This document shows positions 42,493-50,791 of a stretch of DNA of 64,000 nt, piece by piece (within the stretch, counting starts at the first letter, position 1; each line of letters begins with the position of its first letter). The notes below the pieces were generated by a model, which saw only the letters and a program-made list of their open reading frames with translations, had not been told where the DNA came from and searched no databases. The position numbers were made by a program, and so were the translations under genes. The DNA lies in assembly GCA_035296565.1 (NCBI GenBank), contig DATHAQ010000037.1:62001-126000 (forward strand). Direction: 5' to 3'. The stretch comes from JACCZR01 sp035296565. GTDB lineage: Bacteria > Actinomycetota > Thermoleophilia > Solirubrobacterales > Thermoleophilaceae.

Positions 42493-44148
42493 GTGACCGA
42501 CGCCGACGTGATCGTGGTGGGCGCCGGCCTGGCCGGCCTGGTGGCCACCGCCGAGCTCGCCGACGCCGGAAAGAAGGTGATCCTGCTCGACCAGGAGCCC
42601 GAGGCCTCGTTCGGCGGCCAGGCCTTCTGGTCGCTGGGCGGGCTGATGTTCGTCGACAGCCCGGAGCAGCGGCGGATGCGGATCAAGGACTCGTACGACC
42701 TCGCCCTTCAGGACTGGATGGGCACCGCGGCCTTCGACCGGCCCGAGGACGAGTGGCCGCGCAAGTGGGCCAAGGCGTACGTCGGCTTCTGCGCCGGCGA
42801 GAAGCGCTCGTGGCTCCACGGCCAGGGCATGCGCTGGCTGCCCAACCCCGGCTGGCCCGAGCGCGGCGGATACCACGCCGACGGTCACGGCAACTCGGTG
42901 CCGCGCTTCCACATCACTTGGGGAACGGGCCCCGGAGTCGTCGAGCCCTTCGAGCGCCGCGTGCGCGAGGCGGCCGAGCGCGGGCTGGTCGAGCTGCGGT
43001 TCCGCCACCGGGTCGACGAACTGCTCACCGACGGGGGCACGGTGAGCGGCGTGGCGGGCCGGGTGCTCGCGCCCAGCTCCGTCGGGCGGGGCCGGTCGAG
43101 CGACCGCGAGGAGGTCGAGGACTTCGAGCTGGGCGGTGAAGCGGTGGTCATCACCACCGGCGGGATCGGCGGTAACCACGAGCTGGTACGGGAGAAGTGG
43201 CCGCAGCGGCTGGGAGAGCCGCCGAGGCGGATGCTCTCGGGGGTGCCCGCCCACGTGGACGGGCGCATGCTGGAGATCGCCAAGAGCGCCGGCGGGAACG
43301 AGATCAACAGCGACCGCATGTGGCACTACGTCGAGGGGCTGCACAACTGGGACCCGATCTGGCCCATGCACGCCATCCGGATCATCCCGGGGCCCTCGCC
43401 GATGTGGTTCGACGCGCGCGGGCGGAGGCTGCCCGGCCCGCTCTACCCCGGCTTCGACACGCTGGGCACGCTGGCCCACATCCAGCGCACCGGGTACGAC
43501 TACACCTGGTTCGTCCTGACCCGGAAGATCATCGAGAAGGAGTTCGCGCTCTCGGGCTCCGAGCAGAACCCGGACACCACCTCCAAGAGCCGGCGCCAGG
43601 TGCTCAAGGAGCGCCTGAGCAGCGGGCCGCCCGGCCCGGTACAGGCCTTCATGGACCACGGCGAGGACTTCGTGGTCGAGCGCAACCTGCCCGATCTCGT
43701 GGCCGCGATGAACGCCCTGACGGGCGAGGACCTGATCGATCTCGGTGACCTCGAGGCCCAGATCGTGGCCCGCGACCGCGAGCTTGCGAACCCCTACGGC
43801 AAGGACGGCCAGGTCACCGCCATCCACGGGGCGCGCGCCTACTTCGCCGACAGGGTCACGCGCGTGGCGGCGCCCCACCGGCTACTCGATCCGAAGGCCG
43901 GGCCGCTGATCGCCGTCCGGCTCTCGATCCTCACCCGCAAGTCGCTGGGAGGGCTCGAGACCGACCTCGAGGGCCGGGTGCTGAGGTCGAACGGCGACCC
44001 CCTGGAAGGCCTCTACGCCGCCGGCGAGGTCGCCGGCTTCGGCGGCGGCGGGATGCACGGCTACCGCGCGCTCGAAGGGACCTTCCTGGGGGGTTGCCTG
44101 TTCTCGGGACGGACGGCCGGCAGGGCCGCCGCCCGGGCGCTGGGCTAG
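42493..44148 (+). CDS. FAD-dependent dehydrogenase (3-ketosteroid dehydrogenase-like)
   Basis: 551 residues from GTG. The N-terminal FAD loop VVGAGLAGLVATAELADAGK is near residues 8-27. The C-terminal GLYAAGEVAGFGGGGMHGY, then FLGGCLFSGRTAG, closes the flavin site. The overall plan is that of the fumarate-reductase/KstD superfamily, here of the FAD-binding dehydrogenase type seen across actinobacteria. Substrate not known. It overlaps the convergent SRPBCC gene by 4 bases. Confidence 0.87.
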   Translation: MTDADVIVVGAGLAGLVATAELADAGKKVILLDQEPEASFGGQAFWSLGGLMFVDSPEQRRMRIKDSYDLALQDWMGTAAFDRPEDEWPRKWAKAYVGFCAGEKRSWLHGQGMRWLPNPGWPERGGYHADGHGNSVPRFHITWGTGPGVVEPFERRVREAAERGLVELRFRHRVDELLTDGGTVSGVAGRVLAPSSVGRGRSSDREEVEDFELGGEAVVITTGGIGGNHELVREKWPQRLGEPPRRMLSGVPAHVDGRMLEIAKSAGGNEINSDRMWHYVEGLHNWDPIWPMHAIRIIPGPSPMWFDARGRRLPGPLYPGFDTLGTLAHIQRTGYDYTWFVLTRKIIEKEFALSGSEQNPDTTSKSRRQVLKERLSSGPPGPVQAFMDHGEDFVVERNLPDLVAAMNALTGEDLIDLGDLEAQIVARDRELANPYGKDGQVTAIHGARAYFADRVTRVAAPHRLLDPKAGPLIAVRLSILTRKSLGGLETDLEGRVLRSNGDPLEGLYAAGEVAGFGGGGMHGYRALEGTFLGGCLFSGRTAGRAAARALG

Positions 44149-44636
44149 CGGTTGCCCAGGCGCTCCAGCACCGCGTCGAGCTTCTCGTAGCCCTCGACGA
44201 TGCCCTTCTCCATGCCGGACTGAAGCGCAGCGTCGCGGTCCTCCTTGTTGGCGTAGGTCGAGGTGGCCACCAGCCGCGTGCGGCCGCCCTCGATCTCCTG
44301 GAGCTCGAGCCGGTCGACCGCGACGTGGCCCGCCGCGCCGCTGAACTCGAACGTGGACTCGAGCACCGAGGGCGGGGAGACCTCGCGGTACTCGCCCCAG
44401 AACTCGATCTGGCCGTCTCCCATCGGCGTGGTCCAACGGTAGGAGCCGCCCACCCGCAGGTCGAGCTGCTTGACCTTCAGCTCGGTCCCGTGCGGGCCCA
44501 GCCACTGCGACAGCAGCTCGGGCTCGGTGTAGGCCTCCCAGACCAGCTCGCGCGGCGCGTCGAAGTCCCGCTCCAGGCGGATGACGGTGTCGCTCGGCGT
44601 GGTGATCGACGTGGTGTTCTGCACTCCGTTGGTCAT
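44145..44636 (-). CDS. SRPBCC (AHSA1-like) protein
   Basis: 163 residues. The helix-grip motif IRLERDFDAPRELVWEAYTE, SQWLGPHG and the C-terminal MEKGIVEGYEKLDAVL are typical of AHSA1-type SRPBCC proteins encoded behind ArsR regulators. They bind hydrophobic ligands; the exact role is unknown. The ATG overlaps the stop of the ArsR gene (ATGA). Confidence 0.9.
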   Translation of the reverse strand: MTNGVQNTTSITTPSDTVIRLERDFDAPRELVWEAYTEPELLSQWLGPHGTELKVKQLDLRVGGSYRWTTPMGDGQIEFWGEYREVSPPSVLESTFEFSGAAGHVAVDRLELQEIEGGRTRLVATSTYANKEDRDAALQSGMEKGIVEGYEKLDAVLERLGNR

Positions 44637-44968
44637 GGCTGTCCTCTCTTTCGTCGCTCGAGGATCGCGTCCAGCCGATCGAAGCGCTCGTCCCAACTGC
44701 GGCGATAGCCGTCGATCCACTGGCTCGCATCGTCGAGCTGTCTCGGGCCGAGCCGGCAGTGCCGGGTCCGGCCCCTCTTTTCGGTGGTCACCAGCTCAGC
44801 CTCCTCGAGGATCCGCACGTGCTTCTTGAGCCCGGTCAGCGACATGCCGGCGGGCTCTGCCAGCTCGCTGATCGTGGCGCTGCCCTGCCCGAGCCGCTCG
44901 AGGATCGCCCGGCGGGTCGGGTCGGACAGCGCCGAGAAAGTGCTGTCCAGCGAGGAATACTGAACCAT
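44633..44968 (-). CDS. ArsR-family transcriptional regulator
   Basis: 111 residues. Winged helix: STFSALSDPTRRAILERLGQ, LAEPAGMSLTGLKKHVRILE as the recognition region, then ELVTTEKRGRTRHC as the wing. No arsenic-type Cys pair is visible, so it is the SRPBCC-linked type rather than a metal sensor. ATG 44968 lies within a 16-base perfect palindrome, so the protein probably represses itself and, across a 36-base gap, the divergent LtrA gene. Confidence 0.9.
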   Translation of the reverse strand: MVQYSSLDSTFSALSDPTRRAILERLGQGSATISELAEPAGMSLTGLKKHVRILEEAELVTTEKRGRTRHCRLGPRQLDDASQWIDGYRRSWDERFDRLDAILERRKRGQP

Positions 44969-44976
44969 ATGGTTCA
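44961..44976. promoter_or_regulatory. perfect palindromic operator over the ArsR start codon
   Basis: TGAACCATATGGTTCA is self-complementary over all 16 bases. The ATG of the ArsR gene is inside it. The AACCATATGGTT core resembles operators I recall for other ArsR-SRPBCC pairs. It is placed to control both divergent genes. Confidence 0.75.
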
Positions 44977-45004
44977 CTGTAGCACGCTCTAGCTTCGACG
45001 CAAA

Positions 45005-46108
45005 GTGAGCGCCGTCAAAGAGCGATCCGAGAAGAGCGTCGAGCCGCTCGAGCTGTTCTTCGACCTGGTCTTCGTCTTCGCGCTGACGCAGGTGACGGCC
45101 CGCCTGTCCGACGACCTCTCGTGGGGCGGTCTGCTGCGCGGCCTGCTGGTGCTCGCCGCGATCTGGTGGGCTTGGGCGGCCTACGCCTGGTTGACCAACG
45201 AGGTGGACACCCGCAGGCGCAGCGTGCGCCTGGTCATCTTCGCCTCGATGGCGTCGATGCTGCTGGCCTCGCTGGCTATCCCCGGCGCCTTCGAGGGGGA
45301 CGCGCTGCTCTTCGCCCTGGCCTATCTGGGCGTGCGGCTGGCGCACATCGGCCTGTTCGCGGCGGCCAGCGATGACGTCAACGTCCAGCAGGCGGCGCGG
45401 GCGCTGGCCGGCACGGCGGTCACCGCGCCGCTGCTTCTCATCCTGGCCAGCGCCTTCGAGGGCGCGGCGCAGGAGCTGATCTGGATCGTCGCGCTGACCA
45501 TCGACTACCTCGGCGGCGCCCTGCGGGGCATCGAGCGCTGGCGCCTGTCGCCAGGCCACTTCGCCGAGCGCCACGGCCTGATCGTGATCATCGCGCTGGG
45601 CGAGTCGATCGTGGCGATCGGGGTGGGGGCCGAGGACGTCGAGCTCGACGCGGGCGCGCTGGTCGCCGCGACTCTGGGGATCATGCTGTCCGCCGCGCTC
45701 TGGTGGACCTACTTCGACGGCGCGCTCGAGCAGGTGGAGAGCCGCCTCTCCGCACTGAGCGGTCGCTTGCGCAACACCACCGCGCGCGACTCCTTCAGCT
45801 TCCTGCACCTGCCGCTGGTGGCCGGGATCGTTCTGCTCGCGCTGGGGGTCAAGAAGACCCTGCAGGACGTCGACGAGCCGCTGAAGGCGGTGGCGGCCTT
45901 CGGCCTCTGCGGAGGCGTGGCCCTCTACTTCGCGGCCGACGTCGCGTTCCGCCGCCGCTGCCTGAGGCTGTTCGACGGCCAGCGCCTGTCGGCAGCGGCC
46001 GCCTCGTTGCTGGTGCTGCCCGTTGCGCTCGCTGCACCGGCGCTCGTCGCGCTGGCCTGCATGAGCGCAGTCGCGGCGGCGCTGGTGGCCTACGAGGCCT
46101 TCGTCTAG
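45005..46108 (+). CDS. low temperature requirement protein A (LtrA) homologue
   Basis: 367 residues from GTG, with about eight to ten helices. The signature VEPLELFFDLVFVFALTQVT opens the protein, and ERHGLIVIIALGESIVAIGV and WWTYFDGALEQ follow. These are the conserved LtrA motifs. LtrA was named from a Listeria cold-growth mutant; the molecular role remains unclear. It is divergent from the ArsR-SRPBCC unit over a shared palindrome. Confidence 0.9.
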   Translation: MSAVKERSEKSVEPLELFFDLVFVFALTQVTARLSDDLSWGGLLRGLLVLAAIWWAWAAYAWLTNEVDTRRRSVRLVIFASMASMLLASLAIPGAFEGDALLFALAYLGVRLAHIGLFAAASDDVNVQQAARALAGTAVTAPLLLILASAFEGAAQELIWIVALTIDYLGGALRGIERWRLSPGHFAERHGLIVIIALGESIVAIGVGAEDVELDAGALVAATLGIMLSAALWWTYFDGALEQVESRLSALSGRLRNTTARDSFSFLHLPLVAGIVLLALGVKKTLQDVDEPLKAVAAFGLCGGVALYFAADVAFRRRCLRLFDGQRLSAAAASLLVLPVALAAPALVALACMSAVAAALVAYEAFV

Positions 46109-46112
46109 GCCC

Positions 46113-46211
46113 TCAGAACAGGAAGATCAGGGCGAGAATCAGCAGCGTCAGCCCCAGCGACAGGAGGGCCGAGCCGAGGCAGCCGAGGCGATCGGAGAAG
46201 AAGACGATCAC
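46113..46211 (-). CDS. small single-helix membrane peptide
   Basis: 32 residues from GTG: VIVFFSDRLGCLGSALLSLG, then a fully hydrophobic end. Short FFSDRxGCxGS peptides with one membrane helix recur in actinobacterial genomes. No clear ribosome binding site is seen. It lies between the convergent LtrA gene and, behind it on the same strand, the ECF42 sigma gene. Confidence 0.45.
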   Translation of the reverse strand: MIVFFSDRLGCLGSALLSLGLTLLILALIFLF

Positions 46212-46250
46212 GGCGGGCGGCTGCCCGGCATCCCGGCCCGCAAACGTCGC

Positions 46251-47486
46251 TCAGAAGCCCCCGCGCTGAGCGCCGAGCTCGGCCAGACGGCCCTCCAGGA
46301 AGGTCCGCTCGGCGGGCTGCCCGGCCAGCTCGAGGGCGCGGCGGTAGGCCGCGGTGGCCTCCTCGGAGCGGCCCAGGCGCCGCAGCAGGTCCGCCCGGGC
46401 GGAATGCAGGACGTGATAGCCCTCGAGCCCCTCGATCGCGTCGATCAGCTCAAGCCCGGCCTCGGGGCCCTCGGCCATTGCGACGGCCGCGGCGCGGTTG
46501 AGCTCGACCACCGGACCCGGCGCCACCTGGACCAGGAGCCCGTACAGCGCCGCGATCCGCCGCCAGTCGGTCTCCTGCGGCAGCCGGGCCAGCGCGTGTT
46601 GTGCCGCGATGGCGGCCTGCAGGGCGTAGGGGCCGGGCGGCAGCGGCCGCGCCAGCTCGATCCCCTCCTCGATTTCGGCGCGGTCCCACAGCGAGCGGTC
46701 CTGGTCGTCCAGCAGCACCACATCCCCGCCTGGTCCCGTGCGCGCCGCCTTGCGCGAGTCGTGCAGGAGCATCAGCGCCAGCAGGCCCGCGACCTCGGGC
46801 TCGTCGGGCATCAGCGCCCGCAGCACCCGCGCGAGCCGGATGGCCTCGGCGCACAGCTCGCGGCGCACGAGGGCTTCGGCCGAGGTCGCCGCGTAGCCCT
46901 CGGTGAAGACGAGGTACAGCGCGGCGAGCACGCCGGGCAGCCGGGAGGGCAGCTCGTGGTCGGGCGGGACGACGTACGGGATGCGGGCGTCGCGAATCTT
47001 GTTCTTGGCCCGGCTCAGGCGGCGCTGCATCGTCCCCTCGCCGACCAGGAACGCGCGGGCGATCTCGTTCGTCTGCAGCCCGCCGAGCGTGCGCAGGGTC
47101 AGCGCGACCCGCGCCTCGGGGGCGAGCGCGGGGTGGCAGCAGGTGAAGATCAGCCGCAGGCGGTCGTCGGGAATGGAGCTGTCGGGTGGGAGCATGTCGT
47201 CCTCGTGGGCTTGGGGGACCAGCGCCTCGAGCTCGCGCACCTTGTCCTCGAGCCGGCTGGCTCGCCGGATGCGGTCGAGGGCCTTGTTGCGCGCGACCGT
47301 GGTGATCCACGCGCCCGGGTTGTCCGGCAGGCCCTGCGCGGGCCAGACCTCCAGCGCGCGCACAAACGCGTCCTGGACCGCCTCCTCGGCGAGGTCGAAG
47401 TCGCCGAGCACGCGGATGAGGGCCGCGACCGCCCGCCCCGACTCCTGGCGGAACAGGCGGTCGACGGCCTCCGGGGAGGCGCCTAC
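46251..47486 (-). CDS. ECF sigma factor with long C-terminal domain, ECF42 type
   Basis: About 411 residues. Regions 2 and 4 (DFDLAEEAVQDAFVRALEVW, then FLVGEGTMQRRLSRAKNKIR) are followed by a helical TPR-like domain of some 220 residues (LAALYLVFTEGYAATSAEAL, YHVLHSARADLLRRLGRSEE). This is the ECF42 plan. No ATG, GTG or TTG exists in frame where region 2 begins. The position in line with homologues is a GTA (47486) overlapping the TAG of the DGPF gene. The next real candidate, a GTG 25 codons on, would cut region 2. Start unresolved. Confidence 0.85.
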   Translation of the reverse strand, partial: VGASPEAVDRLFRQESGRAVAALIRVLGDFDLAEEAVQDAFVRALEVWPAQGLPDNPGAWITTVARNKALDRIRRASRLEDKVRELEALVPQAHEDDMLPPDSSIPDDRLRLIFTCCHPALAPEARVALTLRTLGGLQTNEIARAFLVGEGTMQRRLSRAKNKIRDARIPYVVPPDHELPSRLPGVLAALYLVFTEGYAATSAEALVRRELCAEAIRLARVLRALMPDEPEVAGLLALMLLHDSRKAARTGPGGDVVLLDDQDRSLWDRAEIEEGIELARPLPPGPYALQAAIAAQHALARLPQETDWRRIAALYGLLVQVAPGPVVELNRAAAVAMAEGPEAGLELIDAIEGLEGYHVLHSARADLLRRLGRSEEATAAYRRALELAGQPAERTFLEGRLAELGAQRGGF

Positions 47487-47875
47487 TGCGCGGCCCCCGC
47501 GTTGCTGTGCTCGCTCGAGCCGGCCTGCTCGTAGTCCATGACCGGCCGCACCTCGACCTTGCCGCCGGGCATCGGGATCTTGCGCGCCCAGGCCAGAGCC
47601 TCGTCGAGATCGGCGCAGTCGAGCAGGTAGAAGCCTCCGAGCTGCTCGCGGGTCTCGGCGAAGGGGCCGTCGGTGACGATGTGGTCGCCGCTGGGCTCCA
47701 GCGCGACCGTCGTGGCCGTCGCGCTGGGCTGCAGGCCCTCGCCGCCCTCGAACGCCCCGGCGTCCCTGACCTCCTGGGTGTAGTCGTCCCATGCCTGCAT
47801 CGCCTGCTGGGCCTGCTCGGGCGATCTGTTGCTCATCTGGGACTCGTCTCCGTACAGCGTGAGCAGGTACTTCAT
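47483..47875 (-). CDS. YCII-related DGPF-domain protein
   Basis: 130 residues. It starts MKYLLTLYGDES and carries the literal motif TDGPFAETREQLGGFYLLD. ATG 47875 has GGAGG 7 bases before it. DGPF proteins are the regular neighbours of ECF42 sigma factors and are thought to be part of the same response; no enzymatic activity is established. Its TAG overlaps the region where the sigma gene must start. Confidence 0.92.
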   Translation of the reverse strand: MKYLLTLYGDESQMSNRSPEQAQQAMQAWDDYTQEVRDAGAFEGGEGLQPSATATTVALEPSGDHIVTDGPFAETREQLGGFYLLDCADLDEALAWARKIPMPGGKVEVRPVMDYEQAGSSEHSNAGAAQ

Positions 47876-48193
47876 GGTTGAACCTCCGGTCGTCGATGCG
47901 GCGCTGTTCGCCGCGGTCACTATCACGACGAACGGGGAGTGGGCAAACGGACAGCCAGGCGCCGATGAGGATCAACGCGGCCGTCGCGAACGCCAGGCCC
48001 ATGGTGGCGACCCCTTATGACACGGCGGCGCACGCTAGGTGTGGGCAGACCGCAGGCGACGAGGCCGGCCGTGCGCGAGGGGTGCTCTGCGGAAGTCGTC
48101 AGCCGCCTGAGGTTCTCGTGTGCCCGCGTGCCGCCGCCGCTCGCCCGGCGGTGGTCGAAGCGATCCGTCCTGGGGGCCGCGTACGTTCGCCAC
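47876..48193. other. 318-base stretch without a supported gene
   Basis: It holds the ribosome binding site of the DGPF gene (47883-47887) and presumably promoters for both directions. A minus-strand frame from ATG 48002 begins with a hydrophobic run but goes on as the wrong frame through the DGPF gene. No repeats or strong hairpins noticed. Confidence 0.5.
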
Positions 48194-48445
48194 GTGGCAT
48201 GCACCCGTCGTCAGGTCCTAGAGAGCCTGGACAACGACGCCTGCACCCTCGCCGAGGTTGCTTCGGCGCTGGGTATGAGCCTGCGAGAGGCTGAGCAAGG
48301 CGTGACCGACTGCATTCTGCGGGGCTGGGCCGTCCGCTCGGAGTACGCGGCCGACCCTCGCATTCCCGCTGGATGGGCGCCCTACGTGATGCTCACCGGC
48401 GAGGGCGAGGAGGCACTGGCGGACATGCGGGGGGCCAACGCCTAG
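48194..48445 (+). CDS. small winged-helix-like protein
   Basis: 83 residues from GTG 48194. RRQVLESLDNDACTLAEVAS and LGMSLREAEQGVTDCILRGW form a likely helix-turn-helix, followed by a wing with MLTGEGEEALADM at the end. A longer frame starting at 48017 exists, but its first 59 residues are Arg/Pro-rich and look non-coding. Probably a DNA-binding regulator; no clear target. Confidence 0.5.
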   Translation: MACTRRQVLESLDNDACTLAEVASALGMSLREAEQGVTDCILRGWAVRSEYAADPRIPAGWAPYVMLTGEGEEALADMRGANA

Positions 48446-48447
48446 CG

Positions 48448-48828
48448 TCAGCGCAGCTGCTCGGGCAGCGGGTCGGCGGCCAGCGCTTCGCCCATCAGCT
48501 CGACCGCGGCCATCAGCACGTCGAGCGGGCGCAGCATCAGAGTCAAATCGGAGAGCGCCCCGTCGGCGTCGACCTCCTCGCGGACGAGCGCGTCGGCCTT
48601 GCGGCCCCCGACGCTGACCTTGGCCAGCGTGACCGTCACCCCAGGGGCGTCGAAGGTCTCCTCGGCCTCGATCGTGTCCAGCACGTCGCCGATGGTGCGC
48701 AGCAGGTGCACGACGTTCGCCCTGCCGCTGTAGTCGGTCACCGGGCTGTGGAAGGCGACGTCGTCGGCGGTGAGCCGGTTGAGCGCGTCCGCGTCGCCGG
48801 TCCGCAGCGCCGCCAGCAGCCCGCTCAT
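48448..48828 (-). CDS. SnoaL/NTF2-like protein
   Basis: 126 residues. LLAALRTGDADALNRLTADD, VAFHSPVTDYSGRANVVHLL and a final LMGEALAADP match the NTF2-like fold used by small cyclases and isomerases and by ligand-binding proteins. It is last in the five-gene lipid operon and overlaps the alpha/beta hydrolase stop (ATGA). Catalytic role not readable. Confidence 0.75.
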   Translation of the reverse strand: MSGLLAALRTGDADALNRLTADDVAFHSPVTDYSGRANVVHLLRTIGDVLDTIEAEETFDAPGVTVTLAKVSVGGRKADALVREEVDADGALSDLTLMLRPLDVLMAAVELMGEALAADPLPEQLR

Positions 48829-49787
48829 CCGGTCGGCTGCAGCAGCATCTCGCGGATCTTCTCCTCGGTCAGTTCGGCGGGCTCGGTCTCCGCGATGAAA
48901 TCGCTCAGGAGGCTGACGAAGCGCTCGCAGTCGTCGTTGTGGGAGAAGTGGCCGGCGCCGGGCAGGAGCTCGAAGCGGCTGTGCGGCATCAACGCGTGCG
49001 CCTCGCGGCCGTGCTTGACGGGAATCAGCCGGTCCTTCTCCCCCCAGATGAGCATGGTCGGGACGTCCCGGGAGAGGTAGAGGCGGTCGCGGGCGTCGAC
49101 CCGCTGGCCCTTGGGGTCGATCACCGAGCGGGCGGTGTGGACGAAGGCGCGGCGCTTGTCGGCGTCCCCGAGCGACTCCATGCCCTCGGCCAGGCCCCTC
49201 ATGTTGGCGCTGGGCTTGACGCCCAGCTTGCCGAGCACCGAGCCGACGGCGCGGCCGGTGAAGCGCGCCGGCGGGCTGAAGAGGACGGGAATGACGTACT
49301 CGGCCCCGGGGAGGGTCGCCGCCCTGAGGAAGAGCGCCACCTCGTTCCCCAGCCCGCCGCTGTCGACGAGCACGAGGCGACCGAGGCGGTCGGGGAACTG
49401 GTAGGCGAACTGCATGGCCACTCCGCCGCCGAGCGAGTGGCCGACCACCGTTACGCGGCCGAAGCCGAGGATCGCCAGCAGGTCCCTGAGCCCGCTGGCG
49501 TAGCCGCCGAGCGAGTAGTCGCCGCGGGGCTTTGCGGAGTGGCCGTGGCCCAGCAGGTCCGGAGCGATCACCTCGTGGCTCCTTGCGAGGGCCGGCATGA
49601 CCTCGCGCCAGGTCCGGGCGCTGGAGGTGATTCCGTGGATGAGCAGGATCGGCGGCCCCTCGCCGCCGCGGTAGTAGCTCACGGGCTTGCCGTGGATCTC
49701 GACGGTCTCGCGCTTCACGGGCCCGGAGTCTGCCGATCCCGGCGCCGGCCGGTCTCGCTCGGTCCGAATCGCCTTCGGCGCGCTCAC
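48825..49787 (-). CDS. alpha/beta-fold hydrolase
   Basis: 320 residues from GTG. Catalytic triad Ser118 (GHSLGG), Asp252 (GEKDRLIP) and His280 (GAGHFSHND), with oxyanion HGITSS at 51-56. Cytoplasmic; an ester or acyl substrate is likely given its operon with a patatin, an acyltransferase and a CoA-transferase. It is coupled by GTGA overlap to the acyltransferase gene. Confidence 0.9.
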   Translation of the reverse strand: MSAPKAIRTERDRPAPGSADSGPVKRETVEIHGKPVSYYRGGEGPPILLIHGITSSARTWREVMPALARSHEVIAPDLLGHGHSAKPRGDYSLGGYASGLRDLLAILGFGRVTVVGHSLGGGVAMQFAYQFPDRLGRLVLVDSGGLGNEVALFLRAATLPGAEYVIPVLFSPPARFTGRAVGSVLGKLGVKPSANMRGLAEGMESLGDADKRRAFVHTARSVIDPKGQRVDARDRLYLSRDVPTMLIWGEKDRLIPVKHGREAHALMPHSRFELLPGAGHFSHNDDCERFVSLLSDFIAETEPAELTEEKIREMLLQPTG

Positions 49788-50791
49788 CGGGGCTTGTCCT
49801 GTCGTTCGTGCACCCAGCTGTCGAGCGTACGCCACCAACTGAACAGCCAGTCGATCTGATCCTCCCGGCCCTCGGGCACCGCACTCGCGGGCTCGTGCCA
49901 GAGGCGGACCTCGATGGTCTGAGGCTGGGGCAGCAGCTCCCAGACCTCCCTCAGGCCGGTGGGGAAGCCGTCGTGGGCCATGATCACCACGTCGCAGTGG
50001 GGCGCGGCCTCGATGGCGGCGAGCGTGCCGCCGGGGCGAGGAGCGCTGACGTGGGTCATCTCCTTGGCCGCGGCGGCCTGCTTGTGCCAGCCGCCCTGCT
50101 CCAGGCGCTCGATGCCCCTGCGCCGCGTCTCCTGCGAGAAGTTCCGGCCCTCGGGGAAGATGACCAGCGCTCCGCTGTTCTCGAGCTCCTCGGCCATGGC
50201 GGCGATCTCCACCTCGGTGTCCCCGCCCCGCGGGTCCACGAAGCGGTTGGGGAGGCGCTCGCCCAGCGCGTCGATCATCGAGTCGAGCCTGAAGCGCTCG
50301 TGCATGACCACGCGCGGGCCGCGGTCGTGTCGGGTCAGCAGTTCGTGGAGGACGAACAGCGTCTCGCCCTCGCCGGCGTGGCGGCTGAGGAGGACGACGG
50401 GCCCGCGCTTGCCGCTGAGCAGGTCGTGCGTGGCCTCGGACTCCTCGAAGACCACAACGACCTTGGCCATCCGCGTGGCTACCCGGTAGATGCCGCCGAC
50501 GAACCAGCGCATCAGCGCGTAGTGGGCGCGGACCATGGGCTCGCTCCTGAGCTTCCAGCCGAAGCCGCTGGCGATCCAGAGGCCGAAGACGGCCAGGGTG
50601 GCGCCGAGGTGGTAGGCCACGCAGGCCTCGGCGATGGCCAGCAGCCGCAGCGGCCGCAGCCCGCCGGTGAAGGGCGAGGCGATGAGCGCCACCAGCGCGA
50701 GCAGCGGCGACAGGATCAGCAGAACGAGCTCCACCGTCACCACCAGGGGGGCGAGGATCAGCCGCCTGACGATCTTGGGCGGTACCGGCAT
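49784..50791 (-). CDS. lysophospholipid acyltransferase-family protein
   Basis: 335 residues. Two hydrophobic stretches at the N-terminus (LAPLVVTVELVLLILSPLLA and a second near residue 60) anchor it in the membrane. The PlsC-like catalytic block reads LLSRHAGEGET, so the usual HX4D is HX4E here. The glycine motif FPEGRNFS follows. Expected to move an acyl group onto a glycerol lipid. The ATG shares one base with the patatin stop (TGATG). Confidence 0.8.
   Translation of the reverse strand: MPVPPKIVRRLILAPLVVTVELVLLILSPLLALVALIASPFTGGLRPLRLLAIAEACVAYHLGATLAVFGLWIASGFGWKLRSEPMVRAHYALMRWFVGGIYRVATRMAKVVVVFEESEATHDLLSGKRGPVVLLSRHAGEGETLFVLHELLTRHDRGPRVVMHERFRLDSMIDALGERLPNRFVDPRGGDTEVEIAAMAEELENSGALVIFPEGRNFSQETRRRGIERLEQGGWHKQAAAAKEMTHVSAPRPGGTLAAIEAAPHCDVVIMAHDGFPTGLREVWELLPQPQTIEVRLWHEPASAVPEGREDQIDWLFSWWRTLDSWVHERQDKPR

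Noticed and set aside
47880..48002. Minus-strand start at 48002 giving a hydrophobic N-terminus (GLAFATAALILIGAWLSV)
   Set aside because: After 20 residues it turns into Arg-rich out-of-frame sequence through the DGPF gene. An AAGGGG precedes it, but there is no sensible end.
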